DNA of 64,000 nt from Inia geoffrensis (GCA_036417435.1 CM070905.1:64497092-64561091); one strand, 5' to 3'; shown: positions 35,627 through 48,126, numbered from the stretch's first letter. The notes: a model not told the origin generated them from the letters alone. Program-made: numbers and translations.

Positions 35627-38034
35627 GACATGTTTCCAGGATAGTAATTAGGGATCAGGATGAAGCAGAAAGCTACGTATATTAAATAACTGGGAACTTA
35701 TGTTGTAGGAACCTCTTCATCAGAATGGAGGCCAAGAGAAAAACCAGGATACGGTTTAGATATTCAGCAAACAACACTGGACAATGTCCTAGTTCTAATT
35801 CACAGCCAAGCCTCTCAGGTTTAATGTCAGGCCTCAGTGCTCCTTGTGGCACCGCCATTACACTGGTCAACCTAGCTAAGGGTGCCAATAATGCTGCACA
35901 TTCTCTGTCTATCTCCTTCTGTCTGTCTCTCTCCTGAAGGTATATTCAGTATATTTAGAGCCTGCATTCATCAACTTGTTTCTTCAGTGAGAGTCATGAG
36001 TACAGTGCACAGCATGGAGCTGAACATGACCTGCACCTGAGCCTGCACTTCACCTTAGCAGCTAGGTCACCTTCAACAGGCCTAGTAATATGTCCATTTT
36101 AACTTCTAGGCTTCCTAAGATGAGAGAAATACCTGTCTCAGGCAGGACTTGAGCAGGAGCTAGGGCAGAACAGAGGCCATAATTGGGAGATGTCTGAGGA
36201 TGAAGAAAGTAGAGGCTGGAGGTAGACAAAAAGGAACTAGACTTGCTGTTCACTTCCTGTTTCACTAAATCTAGCCCTGACCTTTTTTCAACAATGTTCG
36301 GTGTTTGAGGCCCCCTACCAACTTTCCTCGGTTCTCTTTTCCTAATCACACTTCTTACTGATCTTCTGGTAGGTATGGTTCTTCATTGGGCACAGAGTAC
36401 ACAAGGGTCACCTAGAAAGTCTTTGTAAGTTAATGCTGCCCCCATCACTACTGAAAGAATCGGAGGTATGTTTTCTTGATTCTGTGGATAGCAGGCCAAT
36501 GTCAACAGAGAAGGTAACCCAAGCAATTCTGAAACACAGACACAAAGATATGCTCATCTTTGAAAACACTGCTCTCACCTTGATCTTTTGGTCAGACAAG
36601 GAAACATAATTACCCAATGCCAGATTTGGGTATATACACATTCACCTGTGCTCATCCACCTGAATGTCATCACTAATCCATGTCTCATATTCTGTTCCTA
36701 TAAACTTCAGCTCAAAATTGGACAATTAAAAATGGAAACTATAACTTTTAATTATACAAGGTGGACAAAATCTGATATGCAGTTATCTCCCTTAATATAC
36801 ACTATGTAAATGGAAGCAGAATATTTGCCCTTCTCATACTATCTGAAACGCAAACTGTTAGAGCCACTGAATCACCTACAAAGCTTATGATAATTTAAAA
36901 AATCAGCTTCTGAATTGTTCTTTCTTTGGTGAGAGCCATTATTTTGACTGGCATACCCCGTAAAAGCTTTGCAAGTAACACAAAGAGGTTGCTAAGTGGA
37001 AAATATTTCAAGAGCTTTGAAAATATAAGCTTGACAGATTCCTAGACTTGAAGCCCTCAGTTTACAAGAAAACTCATTGCCCACGCATGCTGTAGCGTTA
37101 GAATGCAGTATGTGGCATTAAATCAAAAAAGAGACAGGCAAATACCTACAGTTCTATGCTGAAGTAAATTAAAAAAAACAAAAACAAAAAACTCTCACCC
37201 AGAGATGGAAAAAAATTAAGTATCAGGGAAAGAAATGACTATAGAAAGCACCATGGGAATGTTTTAAACTATTATTTTCTGGGCTCTGAATTTGAGCTAG
37301 TAAGAGCTTCTTCAAATGGCTTCAACAGATAGCAAATAAAAATTACCAATGAATAACACTGGGACCTTGTTTTACAGTTCTGTACATTTGAGACACATTA
37401 CAAAGAAGTAAAACTGAATACCCTCCATAAATATGATTGTAACAGTTATAGACGTGACAAGCATGAAGTCGGGCAGAGGGGGAAGACATTATAATTTTTG
37501 TGTTTCGCAGTATGTCAGTTTGTGCAACCAGGAAGCTACCATTTCCAGAGGAAGTTACAACAGGTGTAGCAGTCAGCAATTCAACACACTCACCTGGCTT
37601 TCCCTGGCAATGAGGAAAAGGTTCATTCTAAGTCTCAGAAAAATGTACAAGGATCGTCATTAGGAGCAACAGTTGAACAAAAGGAAAACAACTGCAGTCT
37701 ATTTAGGAAAAAAAAGAGTAATTTTTCAAGGGGATATCTTTATTAGTACTGGTTCTTTGTGCCGGAATTTAACAGTTCTCAAGCCTTTGTCTTGGCACTG
37801 AAAATATAATTCTCACAGAGACATAACTATAACCTCAAACTACTCATTATGGCCTTGGTTGTGAAAGACATAATAAGAACAAATAATTAAAGACTGTTCT
37901 CAGTAACATGTTCTCACCAATTGAGTGCCCAGAAAGACTGAGAAAGAGAGGAAGAGGAGAGAGAACAGCAGAACATTCTCAGCACTCAAAAGAGCAAATC
38001 GCCATAACTCGGCCTTGGGCAGTCTATACGTATT
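35627..38034. other. Repeat-poor unassigned block
   Basis: About 2.4 kb without a recognised repeat or gene. Frames (35682-35888 minus, 36062-36349 minus, 37433-37663 plus) show no domain. It is a candidate for single-copy DNA. Confidence 0.4.
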
Positions 38035-38275
38035 ATTTTTCAGATTCTTTTCCATTATAGGTTATTACAAGATATTGAATACATTTCCCTGTGCTATATA
38101 GCAGGTCCTTGTTGTTTATGTATTTTATATATAGTAGTGTGTATCTGTTAATACCAAATTCCCAATGTATCGCTTCCCATCCTTTCCCCTTTGGTAACCA
38201 TAAGTTTGTTTTCTATGTCTATCAGCCTACTTCTGTTTTGTAAATAAGTTCACTTGTATCATAATAATTTTTTTT
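38035..38275 (-). mobile_element. L1 3' UTR, antisense
   Basis: TTTCCCTGTGCTATATAGCA, GGTCCTTGTTGTTTATGTAT and GTTTTGTAAATAAGTTCAC are reverse-complement L1 3' UTR blocks. It ends near a T-run at 38270. Confidence 0.85.
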
Positions 38276-39794
38276 TATTTTAAATGATACAAACGTACAG
38301 TCTTTTAAATTAGAAACATATAGTGGCTAAACCATATATTTCATTGTTACATAACAAATAGCAACAGAACAAGAATGGTATTGGTGAGTATAATCAAAGG
38401 AATACAACATGTTTTTAACAAGCTGAAGCCAGAATACATTGTTTCAAGTGTTCCCATAGACTTTTCCAAGGTTCAACATTTAAAAGAAATCTAAATAATA
38501 AAGGACAAATAAAATTGTATAATAAAAGAAGGCTTTTTGTGAGTTCTGAGTTAGGTGATTACCTTTCCTCTCATGTTTCCTAAATAGTGCAGCTGCTCTA
38601 TTATTTTGCCGTACACATCCTTGCATGAGCTCTTCTGCTGGTGTACGTATATGCTACGAAGAAAAAACTCAGCGACCAGTGTTTATCCAATAATAGCAGA
38701 GCCCTATTCAAACCCCAGCAAACATATAATGAATAGAAACAAGTCCAAATTGTGCCAACTAGATCGTTGCTGACCCTGCCGGACAATCTACTGTATTTCA
38801 AGGCAACTATTCGTAACATATGCAAACAAATGTGCAATGGCTTAAATTTGAATTTGGAATATGCAGCTGGTTCAGTTGTTTACCTTCCATCTGTTAACCC
38901 TTCCTCCTTCTTACCAAAACCTGAATTTTTTTTAGGTATTCACACCTCCCACAAGCAGCCCAAATGACTTATGGGACACAGTATTTCTAACTGCCGGTAT
39001 TTGTTTCTCAAATGTTCACCCAGCCATTGTGACATCCAGTGGGAGATACTGCAAAAACGAGAGAATTGAATATGTGTGCACATCCTATTCTAGTCATCTG
39101 GACATTGTCCAAACTGAAGCAGCAAATGAGGCTTTTTATCAAATCCTAATAGTGCAATTTGTTTTATATCCAATTGATTGTGAGGTTAAAACAAAATCGG
39201 AGAATAAGAATATCTTGTAGTAAGCGTAATACTCAAAATAAGTTTTTTCTTAAACAGGTCAACAGAAAGTATAGCAAGAGAGAAGCAAGATGAAAAAGCT
39301 TAATAAAATCAGTCCAAATCTTGCTTGACTTCAAGGACACAGTTCATGTATTACTTGTTATTTGCACTAACAAGATAAACCTATTATTGTCAATAAAATT
39401 AACAATCAAGACAATCTTGTTTTCTGAGAAGCAAGCTGCAGCTTGCTTTATGGTTAAGATACTAAAAATGGAATGATGTGGATATGTCCTCATCTTCTAT
39501 TCAACATACTTGAGAAAGATTACTTCTTATGCTTTACATTAAGATCAGCTACAACACCTAAGCAACTGCCATTAGCAGGCACGTTTACAACATTGTTCAT
39601 GTGGCTCCTTCATGTCCTTCTCAGTGGTCAGTTCATAAGGGCATATGACTTGGTGCCACTCTCGTGTCCTTCATTAAGTCACCTTTTCTCATAGTAAAGT
39701 GCTTAGGGCGTCTCTTAGGCTACCTAGCCAATGCTATCCTAGGAAATTCTTTCTGTATCACTCTATTGAAACAAAATAAAACAAAAATGTATTC
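38276..39794. other. Unassigned non-coding sequence
   Basis: Nothing recognised as a gene or named repeat in about 1.5 kb. Confidence 0.4.
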
Positions 39795-40020
39795 AGCAAA
39801 TCTATACCTATGACAGAGCTAGACCCTTTGGCATGTGTCATTTCATTGTAATCTTCACTACTCTGCGAGATAGCGATTAATAGCCCTGTTTTATGAATTA
39901 TGAAGCTGAGGAGTCATGACTTGCTGAAAGTTATAGAGCTGCTCCATCAGCTTGGCTGTACTGATCCCAGATCTTTGAGGCTGGAGCTTTTTTTTTTTTT
40001 CCACAGCTGCCTTCCTGTTG
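39795..40020 (-). mobile_element. MIR SINE, antisense
   Basis: GTGTCATTTCATTGTAATCT, TTATGAATTATGAAGCTGAG and GACTTGCTGAAAGTTATAGA match the reverse complement of MIR. A T-run follows at 39988-39999. Confidence 0.8.
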
Positions 40021-40512
40021 AACTTCTCAGAGTTATCCAGTTTTCACAATACACTTTCACATTCTGTGTCACTGTAGTGATTGTTCAGTGAAGATACTGG
40101 AATGTTTTCCCAAGAGTCAAAAACAAATTAAAGACCTAATTCACAAATGACAACATCCATGGATGAAAAATAAAATAGCTAGGCTACAAGTGTAAGAGAC
40201 TATTTCTTTCGAAAGTCTGCAGTCTGCATACACAGATAAGTGATTAGTGTTCCGTGATTTGTATGCTGCTGGTAGCTTGTCTGAACCCTTCAGGTTATGA
40301 CCATGACACTAGGATACTTTTGATTTTCTTCTTAATTGAAAATCACATGGTAACGATGGCCAAGTTCTGTGTAACGCAATCTCATCATCTCTCAGGGGCA
40401 ATCAATGACTTCAAAGCTGTCTGGCACTAATAGAAGTGCACTCAAATAGCTTTCAGAAGAACACAATCACTGTCTTCTCTTTTCTAATTTTTCAGCACAA
40501 TACTTTAGAGCA

Positions 40513-40530
40513 GTGGGGGGGGGCGGGGAA
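40513..40530. repeat. G-rich run
   Basis: GTGGGGGGGGGCGGGG, an isolated G tract next to a MIR. Confidence 0.85.
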
Positions 40531-40547
40531 GTGTGTGACTAGAAGAG

Positions 40548-40745
40548 AAGATGTGAGTTTTTATCTTGGTTTTATTTCTTTCTAACTGGGTTACCTTGGG
40601 CAAGTCACTTAACCTCTCTGGGCCTCAATTATATCATATGTAAAATCTGGAGATAGTAATACTTGACCTGCCAACCTCACAGGGCAATTAGGAGAGAATC
40701 ATTTGACAAAAGGTGGATGCAAAATGTTATGTAAATATAAGGGGC
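40548..40745 (+). mobile_element. MIR SINE, sense
   Basis: TTACCTTGGGCAAGTCACTT, AACCTCTCTGGGCCTCAATT, TCATATGTAAAATCTGGAGA and CAACCTCACAGGGCAATTA are clear MIR core blocks, among the least decayed in the window. Confidence 0.92.
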
Positions 40746-41839
40746 AGGCAAGGAAACCTGGAGATTTTCAATCAAGTAGCTGATTTTTACTTTTCTATCC
40801 AATTTTTAAAATTTAATTTAACATTCTATAATGTAGGAAAATGAGAATTTTTGCAAGAATTGTCTTAAAATTTTATTAAGCTTTCCAGGAAGCTTTTTAT
40901 TTTTCTCAAATAAAGTGTTGTGAGTTTTTGGTTTATTTAGATTGTTTTGTTTTTGATTTTACAAGCTATACATGCTCTTGAAAAAATTTTTGGAATAATA
41001 TATAAAATAGTGGGAAAAATTACCCATGACAAATTCCACAGATAACATTTTAATTTATTCATTTCCATGCCATTTCTTTGCACACATTTATAAATAAATG
41101 TATACTGTTAATATAAAATTAGACTCATTTTTTGAGGTTGATTTTTTCACTTATCAAGAATTTTATGCAGATTTTCTGTGGAAACATGAAATCTTTACAT
41201 AAAAACCTACTATTTCATGAGTAATGTAACATTTAATTTTTGAACAAACTGAGGTTTCTTTCAAATTTATACCATCATCAATAATTAAACGATAACCATC
41301 TTTATATGTAAATTGTTGACTAGTTTTTGAGTACTGTTTTATGATTTGTTCCTACAAGTGTGATTTCCAGGTTAAACGTTTTGAATATTTTTAAAGCTTT
41401 TGTTACAGATTGAAAAATGGCTTTCATAAAGTGTTAATTTACACGCTACAAGCTATGAATGAAGCTCCCTATCTTATGTCACCACCAGAATTAAACGTCC
41501 TATCACACGCTCACACACACACACGCACACACACATTGCACAACACAAAACAGTGCATAGTAGCATCTATAGAGATAATGAATACACATCAGTTTGTAGT
41601 CAGATCTCAGATTGGTAATAAACACTTTTACGTGGCTAACAGACACTTTCCAGTATCCTGTGGTGATACTACTTAAGAAACTGAGGATATGCATCTTTTT
41701 GTCACTGATTATTTACTTAGGAGAGATTAAAAGTGAATGTATTGGGGCAAAAGTTTATGAATAGTAAAAACAAACTTTATGTACATTCTCAAATTGCTTT
41801 CCACCACGATCATGTTTAGTTTCCCACAAATGGTATTTT
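40746..41839. other. Unassigned; possible very old LINE; (CA)n at 41504-41536
   Basis: The 40945-41440 stretch loosely resembles an antisense old LINE 3' end (TTAATTTATTCATTTCCATG, GTGTGATTTCCAGGTTAAAC), but I cannot name it. A (CA)n tract lies at 41504-41536. No gene is seen. Confidence 0.35.
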
Positions 41840-42290
41840 TCATTCATTCATTCAGCAAACACATACTGATCACTTACTCTGTGCCAGGCATTGTCTAGGC
41901 ACTAGAGATACAACAATGAACAAAGCAGTCAGAAACTGCAGCCCTCATGCAGCTCATGATCTAGTTGGGACGAGAGAGAGAATAAACAGGATAGATACGT
42001 AAACTATAGAGATGTACACAACAGCTAGGGAGAAGAAGCAAAGAAGTGGGAAGGAGAGTAATGAGGGTAGGACTTAAAATTCTAGGTTGAGTGGTTGGGG
42101 AAAGCCTCAAAAAGAAAGTGACATTTGAATAAAAATCTCACTGTGCTAATAGGTTAGGTAAAACAAGAGTCAAGAATTAGTTGACGGATTTAGCAATGCA
42201 GTGATCTTTTTTAACCTTGTCAAGACCAATTCCAGGGGGCTGATAGGAGTCAGAGCATGAACCTAAGGGAAAAGAGTCAGAGGTCACTAA
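41840..42290 (-). mobile_element. L2 LINE 3' part, antisense
   Basis: TTCATTCATTCAGCAAACAC, ACTCTGTGCCAGGCATTGTC, CTAGAGATACAACAATGAAC, CAGCTCATGATCTAGTTGGG and GGTTGGGGAAAGCCTC follow the reversed L2 3' end closely. Confidence 0.9.
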
Positions 42291-42304
42291 TCTGTAACTA
42301 AAGA

Positions 42305-42770
42305 TCTTCCTCCACATTCAACGAGGTTACCTCCTGATAAACCCATCATTAAGTTGAAAATATCATAAGTTGAGATGCATTTAATACACCTAACCTACCA
42401 TATGTCACACCTTAGCCTAGCCTACCTTAAAACGCACTCAGAACACTTACGTTAGCCTATAGTAGGGCAAAATCATCTAACACAAAGCCCGTGTAAATGT
42501 TCTGAATACTATACTGAAAGTAAAAAACAGAATGGTTTTAAGTGTATTGGTTGTTTGCCCTTATGATCGCATGGCTGACTGGAAGCTGAGGCTCACTGCA
42601 GCTGCCCAAGTATCACAAGAGGGTACTGTATCAAATATCACTAGCCCAAGAAAAGATCAAAATTCAAAATTCGAGATGCATTTCAACTGAATGAATATTG
42701 TTTTCACACCATCATAAAGTCAGAAAATCATAAGTTGAACCATTGCAAATTGCATAGCATCTGTACTTAA
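42305..42770. mobile_element. Tigger-type (Tc1/mariner) non-autonomous DNA transposon
   Basis: The ends are degenerate inverted repeats: AAACCCATCATTAAGTTGAA and TATCATAAGTTGAGATGCAT near the left, AGAAAATCATAAGTTGAACC near the right. The interior has TACACCTAACCTACCATATG, CTTAGCCTAGCCTACCTTAA and GCATGGCTGACTGGAAGCTG, typical of a Tigger-related family. I do not assign a subfamily. Confidence 0.85.
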
Positions 42771-43369
42771 GTTAATGAGGAAAAAGACATTTAATCCAGA
42801 TCAGGTGACTGCAGAGAGGTTTAGGATCAAAGACCTAGCTCAGAATAAACTTTATTTGGCTGAATGTCCTCTGTGTATCATATACCCAATGTATTACTGT
42901 CAGCCTGTTACTTTATTTTAAAATGTTTAAATATGGTATATAAGTTACACTGGGAAAGGAAAGGACGGTTACTTATCTTTGGAAGTATCCTCACTCAGAA
43001 TCTGCTCTCAGGGGTAGCTATGCAAATGCTCCAAATTCATCAGAATCTACCTTCAAAACATCCACTAATTAGCATAAGTTAGTAATAATTTTCATTGATA
43101 AAATAAATGTGTTCAAGATATGTGATTAGCCAGAAAGATTTTACAACACTCTCTTGCTTCAATAAATATGTAAGAATCCTGAATCCCTGTTATCCCAGTA
43201 CCCTATTTGAAATAGCACTTTAGGTTATTAGCTCCATTTAGGCCTGTGCATCCTTACTTCATGAAGGGCTCTGATTCTAAATCCAGACCAAAAAGTTGAC
43301 TGAGCTTACCTTCAGAATACTGTTAGATTCACCTGGGAGTGAAACTCTCATGCAACATGCTTGCCTGAA
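42771..43369. other. Unassigned non-coding sequence
   Basis: No gene or named repeat is recognised. The last 45 bases may already belong to the pseudogene that follows. Confidence 0.4.
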
Positions 43370-43925
43370 AGCCTGAGGGCCTCCTATATCTTTTTCTCCC
43401 TAAGCTTCTATTATAGTTCAACCTCATTCCTGGAGTGCTGGGGACACTTGTGAGCAGGAAAAAGTGAAGTTACAGTGTTTCCTGGATCTCCAAAATATGC
43501 ATGGATGCTGCGCCACCTTCCAAGAGATTCATATGCCATCCCATGGTGACAGGGATAACATGGGTGCCATAGAAGCCTCCATGGTCTTTGAGAAGAATCT
43601 TGAATCAAGCTTTGCTATGCTTGTATAAACTCTTCTGTGTGAATTCCTGGGGAGTCACTTCCTAGATGTGTGAGGATGTGGACATTTTCAAGAAGATGGG
43701 TGACCACCTGACCAGGCTGCACAGCTTCCTTGTGTGATTACTCAATGGGAGGCTCATTGTCAAGAATGGCAAGGGACAACCAGTTCACGTCTTCTCAGCG
43801 GGGTTGCTTCAGTGCCTTAGCCTAAAAAGACTTCTCCTTGAAGTTCTTCCAACCATATGGAAGCTTCTGGCCATTCTCCAAGACTCTTATAACCATGAAC
43901 CAAGTGGTAAGAGTAAAGCTTCTCC
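43370..43925 (+). pseudogene. FTL: Processed pseudogene of ferritin light chain
   Basis: Ferritin light chain is the iron-storage shell subunit that promotes core nucleation. The segment follows FTL mRNA order: the GGCCTCCTA.. and CTTCTATT.. parts of helix A (about 43375-43405), the chain past a deletion to the TTTCCTGGATCTCCAAAA segment (43479-43496), the Met-Ala-Leu-Glu-Lys helix near 43570-43600, and a well-kept stretch 43640-43728 including AAGAAGATGGGTGACCACCT (43690-43709). It continues into matched 3' UTR to a decayed poly(A) signal (AGTAAAGCT, 43912-43920). Exons are joined without introns, pointing to retrocopying. Stops (for example the TGA in GATGTGTGAGG), indels and deletions rule out function. 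No A-tail or TSD remains, so it is old. Confidence 0.82.
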
Positions 43926-44269
43926 ATTTCTCCAAACAGCTTAAGCTCAATGTTTTCCTCTAACTTATTTTGTTTTTTGTTTACTTACTTCTGAAGAAAT
44001 AGCTGTGTATTCAGACACTGACTTTTTCCCATAAACATGTGGGTAGATTATCCTAGGTGCCCCTCATCGCAAACCTGATTGCTGTTAGAATATTCTAGGA
44101 CAGTTCTTCTCAGAGTCTCTGGACAAATTTCCAGTATCTTTAACCGTCTTTTACCTCCTGCTTCGAGTACATAATTATCTGGCTCTATAGAGATGAATTT
44201 ATGCCTTAAACATCTGAACTATTCTAAAAGTAATTAGGAATACTGACATTGAAATTGGGCAGAAGTGGG
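43926..44269. other. Unassigned non-coding sequence
   Basis: Nothing recognised. Confidence 0.4.
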
Positions 44270-44470
44270 GGCTACAAATTCTACCATTTTCAGGCTGTGC
44301 AATCATGAGCATATGATTTAATCTCTGAAATTCATTCCCATCATTTGTAAGATAGATATGATAATATATTTCTTACAGTGTTATGAGAATTAAATAGAAT
44401 AGTATATGTGAAGTGCTTAGCAGATTGCCTGGCTCATTATAAATTCTGGATAAATGTTACCTATCTTGCC
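44270..44470 (+). mobile_element. MIR SINE, sense
   Basis: ATGATTTAATCTCTGAAATT, TCATTTGTAAGATAGATATG, GTTATGAGAATTAAATAGAA and GAAGTGCTTAGCAGATTGCC match the MIR core and tail. Confidence 0.85.
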
Positions 44471-45596
44471 AGCATAAGTATAAAAACCACAACTCTCAGT
44501 ATGCTTGCTTTGGCACTTCCAGTTCCCACTTTTGCTTACAACTGATTTTTCAACATGGTAGGACTATATCACCTCTCACCTATGGACAAACTGCATTACA
44601 AGGAGAGGTATGAAGGAATAGCCAGAAAGCAATAAAATTGCTCTACATTCCTAAGAAAGTAACTTGTTTATAGTCAGAGGATAGCTTTATTTCTAGTTAA
44701 TAAACTGATTCAGCATCTTAGAAGCAACAGTTTGTAGCAGGAATAGATAGAAAGCTACCCTCTTCCTGTATTACACTGCAATGGTCTCTCTGAGCTTTGT
44801 TAACAAAAATTCCTTCTAGGATATAGTAATTTTTAAAAATTAATCTTAATAATCTATATTATTTTCATTTTATACATCTTTCTATATCCCAGTTGGTTTT
44901 TGCTTCATTGTTGTTATCATTTTGTTAAGTTTTGTCTTTTGTTGTTGTTTTGCTTTTTTTTTCTATTCAGAATCTCAGTAACTGCCTGACAACTTTCTTC
45001 TTGTCCACTGAGCATGCTTTAATGACTTCTTATAAGAAAAATGATCAGAAATAATGTCAAGTATATTATAAAGTCGATGTAGAAATGCTATATCAGCATA
45101 TGCTCTCCAAATAGTAATCTTTTAAAAAAGAATTAACAAACTATTCATATGGACTTATTACTTAATTATCTCAATTGATTGCACTTCACAAGATTCTGTA
45201 AGAACACTTAAAGGTCAATTTGATAACATGCTTCTAGCATCACCTCTGTCCACTGGACTGCACCATTTTCACTCATACACCTCACATTATTCATTCTCAT
45301 GTCATCTCAAAAGACAGCATCACCACGATTAGACTGAGACACAGCAGTAAGTACCTGTAAAGTAATGAGGGAAAAGAGAAGCCTAAAAGTGTTTCAATTG
45401 TATGTTGTTCCTAAAAGGCTTCTTAGGAAATAGCTCTTCAAGTAAATGAGCTAATGACTAATGCATCCTCCCTGAGAAACTGAACAGAGCCCATACAAAA
45501 AGTTCAATACACATCACTGAGCAGGTTACACATGAACACACTCAGCAGCAGAATAAAACTCAGTCAATAAATCTCAAACCTTTGCAAATCATTTTA
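44471..45596. other. Unassigned AT-rich sequence
   Basis: No gene or named repeat is recognised. A GTTGTTGTTTTG-type run occurs near 44940. Confidence 0.4.
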
Positions 45597-45715
45597 TTTC
45601 ATGATTCCCTCAACATGCGTGTACTAAGAATCAATTATTTGCAAGGTCTTTTGGGGACACAAAACGTAAGAGACATGGCCCAGGCTTCCAATGAGCTTAC
45701 ACTTGACCCAAGGAG
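45597..45715 (-). mobile_element. L2 3' end fragment, antisense
   Basis: GGGGACACAAAACGTAAGAG and CCAATGAGCTTACACTTGAC fit the reversed L2 3' end. It is a short, decayed match. The 84-codon frame at 45582-45836 overlaps it and is incidental. Confidence 0.55.
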
Positions 45716-46019
45716 CTTTCAAAAATACTCAAAGCAAAAGGACACAAACAAAATATTGAATATGCTGCCAAATAAATGTTTGACAGAGGCAAGGAGTTCA
45801 ATGAAAGACTGTAGAAAAGTTATTCCCATTGGTTGAGAAATAAGGGAAATCTTCAGAGAATTTGAGGAATATCATAAAGGCAAGTAAATTTCAAAATTGT
45901 GATGCAAAACATGACACGTATTCCTTGACAAACAATGTCTGTTCAAAGAGATAGAAGGAAGTATGCAGTGAGTTCATGTGTCTAGTTAAGTGGAAATTTC
46001 ATGTAAAATAATTATTCAG

Positions 46020-46208
46020 GGCTTCCCTGGTGGCGCAGTGGTTGAGAATCCGCCTGCCGGTGCAGGGGACACTGCTTCGTGCCCCGGTCTGGGAAGATCC
46101 CACATGCCGCGGAGCGGCTGGGCCCGTGAGCCATGGCCGCTGAGCCTGCGCGTCCGGAGCCTGTGCTCCGCAACGGGAGAGGCCACGACAGTGAGAGGCC
46201 CGCGTACC

Positions 46209-46242
<34 letters not shown>
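46020..46242 (+). mobile_element. CHR SINE, short type, long A-tail
   Basis: Complete SINE with a 30-base A-tail (46211-46240). The TSD AATTATTCAG is at 46010-46019 and 46243-46252. The long, pure tail and intact CpGs suggest a young insertion. Confidence 0.97.
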
Positions 46243-46243
<1 letters not shown>

Positions 46244-46389
46244 ATTATTCAGAGGAAAGGTTTAAGTACTTTGTGGAGGGTGTACGTAAAAAAAATAAGA
46301 CAGTCTTATATATCACCAATTGCTCTTTTCAATTAAAATGGCGAATGTTTAGTATCTTAAGAAAAATCCTTCTTCTACACACGTGCACA

Positions 46390-46760
46390 CGTACCCCAGA
46401 ATGAAATGGCAGAACACAAAGCAGAAGAGACATTTACACTTTTTTCTAACTCTCTTCAGATTTCTGAATGTTACTGTCACAAGTCCTGCATCTTCAAGGA
46501 AATCTTCCTTGACAGTCCAACTCATAATTTCTTCCTTCCTCCCCAAATCGGTGTCATTTGCTATTTCTACCTCCTATTTGGCAATTCTGTTTGAACTTAT
46601 TTTGCCCTTTCTCTTTCTATGAATATTATATTCTTAGCCAAATTTTAATATATCTTGAGAGCAGATACCATGTTTTATATTTTTTATGCCTTATATTTAT
46701 TTTCATTTATTAATCTAATATTTCTGGTATTTGTGCCTCTGGGTTATGAAAAAGGTCACT
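46390..46760 (+). mobile_element. L2 3' end, sense
   Basis: CATCTTCAAGGAAATCTTCC, TTGACAGTCCAACTCATAA, ATCTTGAGAGCAGATACCAT are L2 3' blocks in order. The exact ends are uncertain. Confidence 0.65.
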
Positions 46761-46905
46761 TTATATATTCTGGTGGAAAACAAAGGAATAAAAAAAAAAA
46801 AACACTGGCTTCTCACTATCTACTAACTAAAGTGAATTGAAGAATAAAAATATATGGTTCTGTTTCCACCCTGACCATATAAATGCTTTTAAAATAAGCA
46901 TTCTT

Positions 46906-47108
46906 GGGCTTCCCTGGTGGCGCAGTGGTTGAGAGTCCGCCTGCCGATGCAGGGGACACGGGTTCGTGTCCCGGTCCGGGAGGATCCCACATGCTGCGGA
47001 GCGGCTGTGCCCGTGAGCCATGGCCGCTGAGCCTGCGCGTCCGGAGCCTGTGCTCCGCAACGGGAGAGGCCACAACCGTGAGAGGCCCGCATACAGGAAA
47101 AAAATAAT
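46906..47108 (+). mobile_element. CHR SINE, short type
   Basis: Complete SINE. The TSD AATAAGCATTCTT is perfect at 46893-46905 and 47109-47121. The tail is AGGAAAAAAATAAT. Minus-strand frames at 46816-47117 are SINE translations. Confidence 0.97.
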
Positions 47109-47121
47109 AATAAGCATTCTT

Positions 47122-47606
47122 TACATGTTATCGCTCAATTTCTTTAGACTAAAGGATACAGACACATTTTAGTACTAGTATTTAAATTTAATAGATCAGA
47201 GCTTTATAATTACTTTGGAGTGGGCCTGGGGAATAATTATACCACCATTTGGTGCATGTTCTTCTCAGATGACATCACCCTGAGTATTCAACCTCAGGGG
47301 GCTTTTAACAGAGGGTAGTCATCTCAAGTTGCTACGACAGTTAGCTGTAGAAATTTCATTAAAACAGATTATACCCCAATGTGAGTTGGCTGGAATATCA
47401 GAAATTTCTGGACTTAGCATTGACTGAAGAGCTATAAAGCAATTTCACGTGAATATCAATTATAAAAGGATGCCATGTTTACCTTATCACTATTGGGGTT
47501 TAAAGGACACATTAAATAAATTTATTTTTCTTTGATCCATATAAGACCTATTATGTGATAAACACAGGAATCAGGTAGATGCATACCAAAATATTTTTAT
47601 TTAAAA
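47122..47606. other. Unassigned non-coding sequence
   Basis: Nothing recognised between two SINEs. Confidence 0.4.
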
Positions 47607-47620
47607 AAAAAATTTCCTAA

Positions 47621-47820
47621 GGGCTTCCCTGGTGGCGCAGTGGTTGAGAGTCCGCCTGCCGATGCAGGGGTCACGGGTTCGTGCCCCGGTCCGGGAAGAT
47701 CCCGCATGCCGCGGAGCGGCTGGGCCCGTGAGCCATGGCCGCTGAGCCTGCGTGTCCAGAGCCTGTGCTCCGCAACGGGAGAGGCCACAACAGTGAGAGA
47801 CCCATGTACCACAAAAAAAA
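47621..47820 (+). mobile_element. CHR SINE, short type
   Basis: Complete SINE. The TSD AAAAAATTTCCTAA is at 47607-47620 and 47821-47834. It is the third short CHR copy in 1.8 kb. Confidence 0.96.
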
Positions 47821-48126
47821 AAAAAATTTCCTAAACTATAAACAAGCACAGAATTAAAGGTATTAATATAATAAACTTCCATACCCGATCATCCAGCTTC
47901 AACATTCATCAATTCTTGGACTCATTTGTTTCATTTATATACATTCATTTATATAACTCCATCCACTTTCCTACCCGACTGGATTATTTTGAAGCAAGTC
48001 ACAGACTTAATATCATTTCATCCATAAATATTTAAGTATATATCAATAAAATATAAGAAATATTTACAACAAACCATAATATCTTTACCATACATAAAGA
48101 AAAATTAATAATTCTTCCTTAATATC

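Noticed and set aside
35725..35937. Possible exon (70-codon frame ending in a Ser/Leu-rich stretch)
   Set aside because: No splice-site context, homology or neighbouring exon could be recognised. Its length is within chance for this window.
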